Shown: piece by piece, positions 46,275 through 59,895 of the stretch
Numbering within the stretch: the first letter of the stretch is position 1
Layout of the letters: each line of letters begins with the position of its first letter
NCBI GenBank assembly: GCA_010092695.1
Contig: JAADJJ010000001.1
Coordinates: forward strand, 4,588,001 to 4,652,000
From: Enterobacteriaceae bacterium 4M9
GTDB lineage: Bacteria > Pseudomonadota > Gammaproteobacteria > Enterobacterales > Enterobacteriaceae
Direction: 5' to 3'
Length of the DNA: 64,000 nt
The notes under the pieces: model-generated
Database searches by the model: none
What the model saw: the letters and a program-made list of their open reading frames with translations, nothing else
Told to the model about the DNA's origin: nothing
Position numbers and translations under genes: made by a program

Positions 46275-46766
46275 AAATATTTATGTATCACACGGACTGA
46301 TATAAGACACATTTACAGAGGAAATTAATTTACGCATTGATTTACCTAACAATAAATATTTTTAAAAAAGACATACCGCTGACATCCTTGTATAAATTAA
46401 GAATAAACCCACAAGATTTTGCATAATAGTTTAAGCATTTAGCACAAACAAGAAGGCAATAACGATCGATTGACGATAGCCGATCGTTATTGCCTATCAA
46501 ATTAAAGTGGACTTAAGACAAATCTATAATAATAATTTCTGAAGCCACAAAAAATGTGTGCAGTCTCATGAGAGTTTCTTATTAAGCAACAGGGACATAC
46601 TACTCTAAACACCCGGCATCATTATTAATAACTGACCATTCCGGAGAGAACACATTGATTCCAGAGCCTGAGAAAAATCTGTCGCAGGATATGACAAAAA
46701 ATGTGCTTTTGAGACGCTGACGTTGTTTTTTGGCCCGCTGTAGCAGCACAACGGGCAAGTTCTCAT
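46275..46766. other. AT-rich intergenic region diguanylate cyclase / PilZ gene
   Basis: About 490 bp without a gene that I can support. It should hold the cyclase promoter and the end of the PilZ transcript. The clearest structure is the perfect 15-bp inverted repeat at 46454-46495. Confidence 0.6.
46454..46495. repeat. Perfect 15-bp inverted repeat
   Basis: AGGCAATAACGATCG (46454-46468) is exactly complementary to 46481-46495 with a 12-nt centre (ATTGACGATAGC). No clear U-run follows on the + strand; on the minus strand TTCTTGTTTG follows. It is either a terminator of the PilZ gene 270 bp upstream or a regulatory/operator site ~180 bp before the cyclase start. Confidence 0.6.
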
Positions 46767-47189
46767 CTAGCGCTTGATAACGATGACGCGCGGAACCGCT
46801 GCTGCGCCCGGATGCTGTGCGCTCATTTCCATCTGATAAATGGTGCGCTGAAGCTCAACGCTCATCGCCGGCGGCAGATTGTCAAAGCGGACGTGAAGCT
46901 TCATCACATCGCCGTCCATAAGGCCCCTTTGCATTTTCTGCATGCTTTTCGCGACAATAAAAATATCTGCCTCAAATTCCAGGTACTCACCCAGGGAAAA
47001 AACGGCGTCCTCAATGATTTGATTCACCTGAAACGTATCAATGAGTGGGTCACTACCGTATAAACACACACCGCCCAGAGAGATGTTCTGAATAGCCAGA
47101 TTGACCTTTTTACCGTCCTGGACGATAAGCGCACAAAAGCCCGCGGCGCCATGCGGAACACTAACGCGATAAAAAGAACGTTGCTGCAT
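46767..47189 (-). CDS. Stand-alone PilZ domain protein (c-di-GMP receptor)
   Basis: Small cytosolic protein of 140 residues, almost entirely one PilZ domain. Both c-di-GMP-binding motifs are present: R4-S-F-Y-R8 (RxxxR) and N35-I-S-L-G-G40 (D/NxSxxG). The rest forms the expected beta-barrel and ends with a short Ala/Pro/Val-rich tail. It should bind c-di-GMP and act on an unknown partner. It lies on the same strand as, and upstream of, the diguanylate cyclase gene, 490 bp apart, so the two are probably separate transcripts but may form a functional pair. No such gene lies near rpoC in E. coli K-12. Confidence 0.85.
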   Translation of the reverse strand: MQQRSFYRVSVPHGAAGFCALIVQDGKKVNLAIQNISLGGVCLYGSDPLIDTFQVNQIIEDAVFSLGEYLEFEADIFIVAKSMQKMQRGLMDGDVMKLHVRFDNLPPAMSVELQRTIYQMEMSAQHPGAAAVPRVIVIKR

Positions 47190-47383
47190 GTGAGTACTGA
47201 TTCCCTCAGAGAGATAATTTGCCGGAATATCGCGGTGAGCAGTAACCTGCCAAACCGCAGAAACCTAAAGTTTCAGGTGTGCCAATATACCGAAAGCCGC
47301 ATAGATAAATCTTAACGCAGAGCAAACGACCTTCCTGAAAACTGCATAATTCATGCTCAATAGCACAGAAGCAGAATACTCCT

Positions 47384-47424
47384 GGCGAAAAAAAACCGCC
47401 TCCCCGAGGGGAAGCGGTTTTATG
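47384..47424 (-). terminator. rpoBC operon terminator
   Basis: On the minus strand AAAACCGCTTCCCC and GGGGAGGCGGTTTT form a long stem (one G-T pair), followed by a run of T. It lies 20 bp past the rpoC stop. Confidence 0.92.
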
Positions 47425-47441
47425 ACTTGCGCCAGGAACGA

Positions 47442-51665
<4,224 letters not shown>

Positions 51666-51693
51666 GGATTGGCTCCCGTCGGAGTTAGCACTT

Positions 51694-51721
51694 CTGGCAC
51701 CGGGCTTTCACCCGGTGCCAG
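51694..51721 (-). promoter_or_regulatory. rpoB-rpoC intergenic stem-loop
   Basis: Perfect 11-bp stem CTGGCACCGGG (51694-51704) with CCCGGTGCCAG (51711-51721). There is no U-run; it lies between the rpoB stop (51741) and rpoC start (51665), so it is an mRNA structure rather than a terminator. Confidence 0.55.
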
Positions 51722-51740
51722 CAACCTGTTTGAGCGAGAA

Positions 51741-54700
51741 TTACTCGTCTTCCAGTTCGATGTTGATACCCAGCGAACGAATCTCTTTCAACAGTACGTT
51801 GAAGGACTCCGGCATGCCCGGCTCCATCTGATGGTTGCCGTCCACGATGTTTTTATACATCTTGGTACGACCATTCACGTCATCAGACTTCACAGTCAGC
51901 ATTTCCTGCAGAGTATAGGCGGCGCCGTAAGCTTCCAGCGCCCACACTTCCATCTCCCCGAAGCGCTGACCACCGAACTGCGCCTTACCACCCAGCGGCT
52001 GCTGAGTAACGAGGCTGTACGAACCGGTGGAACGCGCGTGCATCTTATCGTCGACCAGGTGGTTCAGTTTGAGCATGTACATGTAACCTACGGTTACCGG
52101 ACGCTCGAACTGCTCACCTGTACGGCCGTCGAACAAAGTAATCTGACCGGAGGTCGGCAGGTCACCCAGCTTCAGCAGCTCTTTGATCTCAGCTTCTTTC
52201 GCACCGTCAAACACCGGCGTTGCGATTGGCATACCTTTTTTCAGGTTCTCTGCCAGACGCAGCACTTCTTCATCACTGAAGGTGTTCAGGTCGACTTTCT
52301 GACGCACGTCGGTGCCCAGATCGTAAGCACGCTGGATAAACTCGCGCAGTTTGGCGACTTCCTGCTGCTGTTTCAGCATGGCGTTGATTTTTTCGCCAAT
52401 ACCTTTGGCAGCCATGCCCAGGTGAGTTTCCAGGATCTGACCGATGTTCATACGCGACGGTACGCCCAGCGGGTTCAGTACGATATCTACCGGCGTACCG
52501 TTAGCATCGTGCGGCATATCCTCGATCGGGTTTATCTTGGAGATAACACCTTTGTTACCGTGGCGGCCTGCCATCTTATCGCCCGGCTGAATCTGACGCT
52601 TAACGGCCAGATACACCTTAACGATTTTCAGCACGCCTGGTGCCAGGTCATCGCCCTGGGTGATTTTGCGGCGCTTGGCTTCGAGCTTCTTCTCAAACTC
52701 ATGCTTGAGTTCGTCGTACTGCTCGGCCAGCTGCTCCAGCTGATTCTGCTTATCTTCGTCGGTCAGGCCCAGTTCCAGCCAGCGATCGCGCGGCAGTTTG
52801 TCGAGCTTCTCAGCTTCAACTCCGCCGGAGACCAGCACCGCGTGGATACGACTAAACAGACCGGCTTCGAGGATTTTCAGCTCTTCAGACAGGTCTTTTT
52901 TAGCCTGCTTAAGCTGCATCTCTTCGATTTCCAGTGCACGCTTGTCTTTCTCTACGCCGTCGCGGGTGAAGACCTGTACGTCGATAACGGTACCAGACAC
53001 GCCGTTAGGCACGCGCAGAGAAGAGTCTTTAACGTCAGACGCTTTCTCACCAAAGATGGCACGCAGCAGCTTCTCTTCCGGCGTCAGCTGGGTTTCACCT
53101 TTCGGCGTTACCTTACCAACGAGGATGTCGCCACCGGTCACTTCAGCACCGATGTACACGATACCGGATTCATCCAGTTTAGAGAGTGCAGCCTCACCCA
53201 CGTTCGGGATGTCAGCGGTAATCTCTTCCGGCCCCAGCTTGGTGTCACGAGACACACACGCCAGTTCCTGAATGTGGATGGTGGTGAAACGGTCTTCCTG
53301 AACAACACGCTCGGAAACGAGGATGGAGTCTTCGAAGTTGTAGCCGTTCCACGGCATGAACGCTACGCGCATGTTCTGGCCCAGCGCCAGTTCACCCAGA
53401 TCGGTGGACGGGCCATCTGCCAGCACGTCGCCGCGCTCAACCGGCTCACCCAGAGACACACACGGCATCTGATTGATGCAGGTGTTCTGGTTTGAACGGG
53501 TATATTTGGTCAGGTTGTAGATGTCGATGCCGGCTTCGCCCGGATACATCTCATCTTCGTTAACCTTAATCACGATACGTGAGGCATCAACGTACTGAAC
53601 AGTACCGCCGCGTTTGGCAACGGCGGTTACGCCGGAGTCAACCGCTACAGCACGCTCCATACCGGTACCTACCAGCGGCTTATCAGCGCGCAGGGTCGGA
53701 ACCGCCTGACGTTGCATGTTTGCACCCATCAGTGCACGGTTTGCGTCATCGTGCTCAAGGAACGGGATCAGGGACGCACCGACAGAAACCACCTGCTGGG
53801 TGGAAACGTCCATATAGTCAACCTGATCGGCACTGAACAGGCTCGATTCGCCCTTGTTACGGCAGGTTACCAGGTCTTCAACGAAACGGCCGTTGTCGTC
53901 CAGGTTGGAGTTCGCCTGCGCGATAACATAGTTACCTTCTTCAATTGCGGAGAGGTAATGAATCTCGTCAGTTACTGCGCCATCGGTCACTTTACGGTAC
54001 GGCGTCTCAAGGAAGCCATATTCGTTGGTCTGTGCATACACAGACAGTGAGTTAATCAGACCGATGTTCGGGCCTTCCGGCGTTTCGATAGGACATACGC
54101 GACCATAGTGGGTCGGGTGAACGTCTCGAACTTCAAAGCCCGCACGCTCGCGGGTCAGACCGCCCGGGCCGAGTGCAGAAATACGACGCTTATGCGTGAT
54201 TTCAGACAGCGGGTTGTTCTGGTCCATAAACTGAGACAGCTGGCTGGAACCGAAGAACTCTTTCACCGCAGCAGAAATCGGCTTGGCGTTGATCATGTCC
54301 TGCGGCATCAGAGTATCCAGATCGCCCAGAGACAGACGCTCTTTCACCGCACGCTCTACGCGCACCAGGCCAACACGGAACTGGTTTTCCGCCATTTCGC
54401 CTACGGAACGGATACGACGGTTGCCGAGGTGGTCGATATCGTCCACTTCGCCTTTGCCGTTACGAATATCGATGAGCTTTCTCATGACATCAATGATGTC
54501 TTCTTTGCTCAGGATACCGGAACCTTCAACTTCGTCACGCAGCAGCGAACGGTTGAACTTCATGCGGCCAACCGCAGACAGGTCGTAACGGTCTTCAGAG
54601 AAGAACAGGTTTTCGAACAGGCTTTCAGCGGCTTCACGCGTCGGCGGCTCGCCAGGGCGCATCATGCGGTAGATTTCAACCAGCGCGCTCAGGCGATCGT

Positions 54701-55769
54701 TGGTCGGGTCTACGCGCAGGGTCTCAGAAATGTACGGACCGTGGTCGAGGTCGTTGGTGAACAGGGTTTCAATGCGCTTGTGGCCAGACTGACTCAGTTT
54801 AGCCAGCAGGTCGAGCGACAGCTCCATGTTCGCCGGGCAAATCAGTTCACCGGTGGACTCATCAACATAGTCCTTCGCAGCAACTTTACCCGCAATGTAC
54901 TCAACCGGCACTTCGATGAGCTTAACGTCGTCTTTTTCAAGCTGACGAATGTGGCGCGCTGTAATGCGGCGGCCTTTCTCAACGTAGATTTTGCCGTCGG
55001 CTTCGATATCGAAGGAGGCGGTTTCACCGCGCAGACGCTCCGGCACCAGCTCCATCTGCAGCTTGTTGTCGCGAATTTCAAACACCACTTTCTCAAAGAA
55101 CAGATCCAGAATCTGGTCAGTGGTGTAGTTCAGCGCGCGCAGGATGATGGACGCAGGCAGCTTACGGCGGCGGTCGATACGGACAAACAGGTTGTCTTTC
55201 GGATCGAATTCGAAGTCCAGCCAGGAACCACGGTAAGGAATGATGCGTGCGTTATACAGCACCTTACCTGAAGAGTGGGTTTTACCCTTATCGCTGTCAA
55301 AGAAGACGCCCGGGCTACGGTGCAGCTGAGAAACGATAACACGCTCGGTACCGTTGATAACGAACGTACCGTTATCGGTCATGAGCGGAATTTCGCCCAT
55401 GTACACTTCCTGCTCTTTGATGTCTTTAACGGTACCTTCCGGCGCTTCGCGCTCGTAGATAACCAGACGCAGCTTCACACGCAGCGGTGCGGAATACGTC
55501 ACGCCACGAATCTGGCACTCTTTAACATCAAATACAGGCTCACCAAGGCGGTAGCTGACGTATTGCAGCTCAGAATTACCGCTATAGCTTGCGATTGGGA
55601 ATACGGAGCGGAATGCCGCTTCCAGACCGTACTGACCTTCCGGATCTTGCTCGATAAACTTCTGAAACGAGTCAAGCTGGATAGAAAGGAGATATGGGAC
55701 ATCCAGCACCTGCGGACGTTTACCAAAATCCTTACGAATACGTTTTTTCTCGGTATAGGAGTAAACCAT
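51741..55769 (-). CDS. rpoB: RNA polymerase subunit beta
   Basis: Second-largest RNA polymerase subunit. The 1342 residues equal E. coli RpoB in length. The rifampicin region reads FGSSQLSQFMDQNNPLSEIT ... HKRRISALGPGG, i.e. wild-type at positions 516, 526 and 531, so no common resistance substitution is present. The frame is open a little upstream (to 55811); the ATG at 55769 gives MVYSYTEKKRIRKDFG with GAGGAA as ribosome-binding site. It follows rplL after an attenuator. Confidence 0.98.
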   Translation of the reverse strand: MVYSYTEKKRIRKDFGKRPQVLDVPYLLSIQLDSFQKFIEQDPEGQYGLEAAFRSVFPIASYSGNSELQYVSYRLGEPVFDVKECQIRGVTYSAPLRVKLRLVIYEREAPEGTVKDIKEQEVYMGEIPLMTDNGTFVINGTERVIVSQLHRSPGVFFDSDKGKTHSSGKVLYNARIIPYRGSWLDFEFDPKDNLFVRIDRRRKLPASIILRALNYTTDQILDLFFEKVVFEIRDNKLQMELVPERLRGETASFDIEADGKIYVEKGRRITARHIRQLEKDDVKLIEVPVEYIAGKVAAKDYVDESTGELICPANMELSLDLLAKLSQSGHKRIETLFTNDLDHGPYISETLRVDPTNDRLSALVEIYRMMRPGEPPTREAAESLFENLFFSEDRYDLSAVGRMKFNRSLLRDEVEGSGILSKEDIIDVMRKLIDIRNGKGEVDDIDHLGNRRIRSVGEMAENQFRVGLVRVERAVKERLSLGDLDTLMPQDMINAKPISAAVKEFFGSSQLSQFMDQNNPLSEITHKRRISALGPGGLTRERAGFEVRDVHPTHYGRVCPIETPEGPNIGLINSLSVYAQTNEYGFLETPYRKVTDGAVTDEIHYLSAIEEGNYVIAQANSNLDDNGRFVEDLVTCRNKGESSLFSADQVDYMDVSTQQVVSVGASLIPFLEHDDANRALMGANMQRQAVPTLRADKPLVGTGMERAVAVDSGVTAVAKRGGTVQYVDASRIVIKVNEDEMYPGEAGIDIYNLTKYTRSNQNTCINQMPCVSLGEPVERGDVLADGPSTDLGELALGQNMRVAFMPWNGYNFEDSILVSERVVQEDRFTTIHIQELACVSRDTKLGPEEITADIPNVGEAALSKLDESGIVYIGAEVTGGDILVGKVTPKGETQLTPEEKLLRAIFGEKASDVKDSSLRVPNGVSGTVIDVQVFTRDGVEKDKRALEIEEMQLKQAKKDLSEELKILEAGLFSRIHAVLVSGGVEAEKLDKLPRDRWLELGLTDEDKQNQLEQLAEQYDELKHEFEKKLEAKRRKITQGDDLAPGVLKIVKVYLAVKRQIQPGDKMAGRHGNKGVISKINPIEDMPHDANGTPVDIVLNPLGVPSRMNIGQILETHLGMAAKGIGEKINAMLKQQQEVAKLREFIQRAYDLGTDVRQKVDLNTFSDEEVLRLAENLKKGMPIATPVFDGAKEAEIKELLKLGDLPTSGQITLFDGRTGEQFERPVTVGYMYMLKLNHLVDDKMHARSTGSYSLVTQQPLGGKAQFGGQRFGEMEVWALEAYGAAYTLQEMLTVKSDDVNGRTKMYKNIVDGNHQMEPGMPESFNVLLKEIRSLGINIELEDE

Positions 55770-56020
55770 AGGGTTCCTCAGCTCGCTGACAAGTCGACCC
55801 ACGCTGCCCATAAGAAGGAGGCAGTTTATGCAACACTATTTTGTTGACCGGAAAATGGAACACTTTCCGCAATACCTGTTTCTATCACTCTTAAATCATT
55901 TCATTGCGCTTTTCCCAGAGCACGCGCTCTGGCGCAGTATATTAAGTCGTCGATAGAAACAAGCATTGTCCGGCGACCAGCAGTCAAACAGTGTGAAATG
56001 CTACTGGCGCCTTACAGCGC

Positions 56021-56051
56021 AAAAAGGCTGGTGACCAAAAAGTCACCAGCC
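56021..56051 (-). terminator. rplL-rpoB attenuator
   Basis: On the minus strand GGCTGGTGAC and GTCACCAGCC (56051-56042 with 56035-56026) form a 10-bp stem followed by TTTTTGCGC, 40 bp past the rplL stop. E. coli has a partial terminator here that sets the ratio of L7/L12 to RNA polymerase synthesis. The rest of the gap (55770-56020) contains a second fold around 55925-55950 near where the RNase III site is expected. Confidence 0.88.
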
Positions 56052-56090
56052 ATCAGCCTGATTTCTCAGGCTGCAACCGGAAGGGTTGGC

Positions 56091-56459
<369 letters not shown>

Positions 56460-56526
56460 TTAAATTGTTCCTGAAAATCAGAATTAAGTTTATACGGTAG
56501 CGAGTACGCTGCAACGAGAAGTGCGA

Positions 56527-57024
56527 TTAAGCAGCTTCTTTTGCGTCGCGTACGGCAGCCAGAGTACGAACCAGTTTGCCGGCAGCGGCTTCTTTCATGG
56601 TCGACATCAGACGTGCCAGTGCTTCTTCGTAGGTCGGCAGCGTTGCCAGGCGGTCGATTTGCGACGCCGGGATCAGCTCACCTTCAAAGGCTGCGGCTTT
56701 GACCTCAAATTTTGCATTCGCTTTCGCGAACTCTTTGAACAGACGAGCAGCTGCGCCCGGGTGTTCCATAGAGTATGCAATCAGGGTCGGACCAACAAAC
56801 GTGTCTTTCAGGCACTCGAACGGAGTACCTTCAACGACGCGGCGCAGCAGGGTGTTACGAACAACACGCATGTATACGCCAGCTTCACGACCTGCTTTAC
56901 GCAGTTCAGTCATTTTGCCTACAGTTACGCCACGGGAATCCGCGACTACTGCAGACAGCGCGCCTTTGGCTACTTCGCTGACTTCAGCAACAATCGCTTG
57001 TTTGTCTTGAAGATTTAAAGCCAT
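56527..57024 (-). CDS. rplJ: Ribosomal protein L10
   Basis: Base of the L7/L12 stalk and, as L10(L12)4, translational repressor of its own mRNA leader in E. coli. The 165 residues match E. coli L10 throughout (MALNLQDKQAIVAEVSEVA at the start). A long structured leader precedes it. Confidence 0.98.
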   Translation of the reverse strand: MALNLQDKQAIVAEVSEVAKGALSAVVADSRGVTVGKMTELRKAGREAGVYMRVVRNTLLRRVVEGTPFECLKDTFVGPTLIAYSMEHPGAAARLFKEFAKANAKFEVKAAAFEGELIPASQIDRLATLPTYEEALARLMSTMKEAAAGKLVRTLAAVRDAKEAA

Positions 57025-57059
57025 TAGCTTTGCTCCTGGATGTTTGCCGGGGAAAATTC

Positions 57060-57240
57060 CCCGGAACTCACTTCACTCATCTCAACGAGAAGAGCGTCTT
57101 AATACGGTGAGCAGAAACAAGCCAAAGAGTATAAAAAATAATCTTAGCGTTCTGTCACCGTCTACGCAGGCAATTAAGCTTCTTACGAAACACCTGCGGT
57201 CTTCGACGGAGGCCTGGATAGGCCAGGCTCCAACGAACAA
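57060..57240 (-). promoter_or_regulatory. rplJ leader with L10-binding structure
   Basis: The 5' leader before rplJ keeps the blocks known from E. coli: CCTGG...CCAGGCCTCCGTCGAAG, CCGCAGGTGTTTCG and TAGACGGTGACAGAACGC on the minus strand. This is where the L10-L12 complex binds to repress translation. It is distinct from the ERIC-like element further upstream. Confidence 0.7.
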
Positions 57241-57254
57241 ATTCTTTCTGTCCT

Positions 57255-57368
57255 TCGCTCCTCAGGCCATAGCGGCGTTGGCTGCCTTCGTTTACAGCAG
57301 TCACATAGTTCACTATGCTCCTGCCGATTCACTCAGTTGCCGCCTTGCTACATCCTGAATATCTCGAA
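57255..57368. repeat. ERIC (IRU) element in the rplA-rplJ spacer
   Basis: A large imperfect palindrome whose core on the minus strand reads GTGAATCGGCAGGAGC, then ACTATGTGACTGCTGT and GCAGCCAACGCCGC. This matches the conserved centre of enterobacterial repetitive intergenic consensus elements (GTGAATCCCCAGGAGC ... AAGTGACTGGGGTGA) with symmetric, compensating changes at the CCCC/GGGG arm. Outer arms TCAGGATGTAGC and the complement of CATAGCGGC pair less well. Boundaries are approximate. Confidence 0.8.
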
Positions 57369-57401
57369 CAGTACTCTGCGTTAGCAGAAACGTGGGCGAA
57401 G

Positions 57402-57430
57402 ATTGTAGACAAATCCACCGCCCACGTAAA
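57402..57430 (-). promoter_or_regulatory. Probable rplJ (L10) operon promoter
   Basis: On the minus strand TTTACG (57430-57425), a 17-bp spacer and TACAAT (57407-57402), directly after the rplA stop at 57441. If this is the L10 promoter, the ERIC element lies in the transcribed leader of rplJL-rpoBC. Confidence 0.55.
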
Positions 57431-57440
57431 GCAGCGAATA

Positions 57441-58145
57441 TTAGTTCGCTGTTGCGCTCAGACCAGACTGGTCTACAGCAACGCCCGCACCCATGGTGGT
57501 GGAGAGGCTAACTTTCTTGATGTACACGCCTTTAGCAGCGGTCGGTTTTGCTTTTTTCAGCGCAACCAGCAGTGCTTCCAGGTTTTCTTTCAGTTTGTCA
57601 GCGTCGAAGTCCACTTTACCGATGGTGGTGTGGATGATGCCGTTTTTGTCGTTACGATAGCGAACCTGGCCTGCTTTCGCGTTTTTAACCGCTTCAGCAA
57701 CGTTCGGCGTAACAGTACCCACTTTCGGGTTCGGCATCAGACCGCGCGGGCCCAGAACCTGGCCAAGCTGGCCAACAACGCGCATTGCATCCGGAGAAGC
57801 AATAACAACGTCAAAGTTCATTTCGCCTTTCTTGATCTGCTCTGCCAGATCTTCCATACCTACCAGCTCTGCGCCAGCTGCTTTTGCAGCTTCAGCGTTC
57901 GGGCCTTGGGTAAATACAGCTACGCGAACGGAACGACCGGTGCCGTGCGGCAGTACGGTTGCGCCACGTACGTTCTGGTCAGATTTACGTGCATCGATGC
58001 CGAGGTTAACAGCAACGTCCACGCTTTCTACGAATTTAGCAGTGGCCAGCTCTTTAAGCAGGGCAACGGCTTCGTTGATGTCGTACTGTTTAGTTGCATC
58101 AACTTTGTCACGGATCACGCGCATGCGCTTGGTCAGTTTAGCCAT
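57441..58145 (-). CDS. rplA: Ribosomal protein L1
   Basis: Binds 23S rRNA at the E-site stalk and represses its own operon mRNA. The 234 residues match E. coli L1 (MAKLTKRMRVIRDKVDATKQYD at the start; signature LGPRGLMPNPKVGTV near 130). It follows rplK by 4 bp. Confidence 0.98.
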   Translation of the reverse strand: MAKLTKRMRVIRDKVDATKQYDINEAVALLKELATAKFVESVDVAVNLGIDARKSDQNVRGATVLPHGTGRSVRVAVFTQGPNAEAAKAAGAELVGMEDLAEQIKKGEMNFDVVIASPDAMRVVGQLGQVLGPRGLMPNPKVGTVTPNVAEAVKNAKAGQVRYRNDKNGIIHTTIGKVDFDADKLKENLEALLVALKKAKPTAAKGVYIKKVSLSTTMGAGVAVDQSGLSATAN

Positions 58146-58149
58146 TGTC

Positions 58150-58578
58150 TTAGTCCTCCACTACCAGGCCCATGGAACGAGCAGTACCTTCAATGGAGCG
58201 AGTCATCGCTTCAATGTCAGAACCCGTCATGTCCGCGGCTTTAGTCTGCGCGATTTCCTGCAGCTGAGCGCGGGAAAGTTTACCCACTTTGTCTTTGTTC
58301 GGCTTACCAGAACCAGACTTGATACCCGCTGCTTTCTTCAGCAGTACAGCTGCCGGAGGCGTTTTGGTAACGAAGGTGAAAGAACGGTCAGCGTATACGG
58401 TGATAACAACCGGAATCGGCAGACCTTTTTCCATGGAATCAGTTTTGGCGTTAAACGCTTTACAGAATTCCATGATGTTCACACCCTGCTGACCCAGAGC
58501 TGGACCAACCGGCGGGCTCGGGTTAGCCATACCAGCTGCAACCTGCAGCTTCACGTAGGCTTGTACTTTCTTGGCCAT
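58150..58578 (-). CDS. rplK: Ribosomal protein L11
   Basis: Part of the GTPase-associated centre, needed for RelA activation and thiostrepton binding. The 142 residues match E. coli L11 (VKLQVAAGMANPSPPVGPALGQQGVNIMEFC). First gene of the rplKA unit behind its own promoter. Confidence 0.98.
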   Translation of the reverse strand: MAKKVQAYVKLQVAAGMANPSPPVGPALGQQGVNIMEFCKAFNAKTDSMEKGLPIPVVITVYADRSFTFVTKTPPAAVLLKKAAGIKSGSGKPNKDKVGKLSRAQLQEIAQTKAADMTGSDIEAMTRSIEGTARSMGLVVED

Positions 58579-58675
58579 TGAAAATTTCCTCTATTGGGTA
58601 ATAACGCTTCAGAGAAGCTCCCCGTGATAAATACGTTTTTTACGGACTGATGCCCATAAAAACAAAAGGCGCGAA

Positions 58676-58704
58676 ATTGTATGCCAATCCCGCGCCCCAT
58701 GCAA
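58676..58704 (-). promoter_or_regulatory. Promoter of rplKA (P-L11)
   Basis: On the minus strand TTGCAT (58704-58699), 17-bp spacer, TACAAT (58681-58676), in the 157-bp gap between nusG and rplK. Confidence 0.85.
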
Positions 58705-58735
58705 GCCGACGATGTCGGTTATTTTGTAAACTGAA

Positions 58736-59281
58736 TTACGCTTTCTCGACCTGACTGAAGTCCAGTTCAACCGGTGTTGCACGGCCAAAGATGGAAACAG
58801 ACACTTTCAGGCGGCTTTTCTCGTAATCCACTTCTTCTACCACACCGTTAAAGTCGGCAAAAGGACCATCGTTGACGCGAACCATCTCGCCTGGCTCGAA
58901 CAGCGTCTTCGGACGCGGTTTGTCGCCAACCTGCTGCAGGCGGTTCATGATGGCGTCAACTTCTTTGTCGCTGATAGGTGCCGGACGGTCTGACGTGCCG
59001 CCGATAAAGCCCATGACACGCGGAACACTGCGCACCAGGTGCCAGCTTGCGTCGTTCATGACCATCTGCACCAGAACATAACCTGGGAAGAATTTGCGCT
59101 CGCTTTTACGACGCTGGCCACCGCGAATTTCAACAACTTCTTCGGTCGGCACCATTACTTCGCCAAACAGCTCTTCCATGTTGTGTAATTTGATATGCTC
59201 GCGCAGGGAAGTCGCTACGCGGCCCTCAAAACCGGAAAACGCCTGAACGACGTACCAGCGCTTTTTAGGAGCTTCAGACAT
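58736..59281 (-). CDS. nusG: Transcription elongation/antitermination factor NusG
   Basis: Binds RNA polymerase, links it to Rho or to ribosomal S10. The 181 residues match E. coli NusG: N-terminal NGN domain ([18 protein letters not shown]) and C-terminal KOW domain ([22 protein letters not shown]). It begins 1 bp after secE, so both are translated from one mRNA. Confidence 0.98.
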
Positions 59282-59282
59282 C

Positions 59283-59666
59283 TCAGAACCTCAGGCCAGT
59301 GATAAAGGAGACCAGGCGAACCAGAATACCATCCAGTCCCCACAGGATCAGTGACATGACGGCAGTCACAGCCGCCACAATCAGCGTGGTGTGCAATGTT
59401 TCCTGGCGGGTCGGCCAAATCACTTTGCGTACTTCGGTTCTCGCTTCGCGGGCAAAGGCTACTGTCGCCTTACCTTTGGTCGTCAGCAGCGCAACACCGC
59501 CCGCTGCAGCAATCAAAATCACCACTGCGAGCGCTCGCAGCGGCAGGGTAATATCACGATAGAGATAGTTGCCGACGATAGCCACAACGAGCAGCACAAC
59601 AACAGCCAACCACTTCATCGTTTCCAGGCCGCGCCCGCTTCCCTGAGCTTCGGTATTCGCACTCAT
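59283..59666 (-). CDS. secE: Preprotein translocase subunit SecE
   Basis: Essential subunit of the SecYEG channel. The 127 residues show three hydrophobic helices (about 19-36, 45-63, 93-111), as in E. coli SecE, with the conserved [15 protein letters not shown] amphipathic segment near 80-95. First gene of secE-nusG. Confidence 0.97.
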
Positions 59667-59837
59667 AAATCAACCTGTCATCAACCAGACAAACATTTCT
59701 GCCCCGCATCGGCGGGGCATCCAGGTCGGATTCGCAATTAGCTCTGCGTCCCGACAATCACGCTATCTACAGAGCCTGTCTCAGCAATGATTATGAGAAA
59801 AAAATCACTGATGAGCCAGGTTCTGGTTCGAGAGCGT

Positions 59838-59865
59838 ACAAAAAGGGCATCAAATGATGCCCTTT
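59838..59865 (-). terminator. tufB terminator
   Basis: Perfect 11-bp stem AAAGGGCATCA (59842-59852) with TGATGCCCTTT (59855-59865), followed on the minus strand by TTTTTG, 30 bp after the tufB stop. Confidence 0.92.
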
Positions 59866-59895
59866 CCGTGTGCATTGCGCAAATATTATCGACGA

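Noticed and set aside
54190..54310. Possible rifampicin-resistance substitution in rpoB
   Set aside because: The rifampicin region reads wild-type at the usual positions.
54108..55271. 387-codon frame antisense to rpoB
   Set aside because: Same cause: codon-bias shadow of a highly expressed gene.
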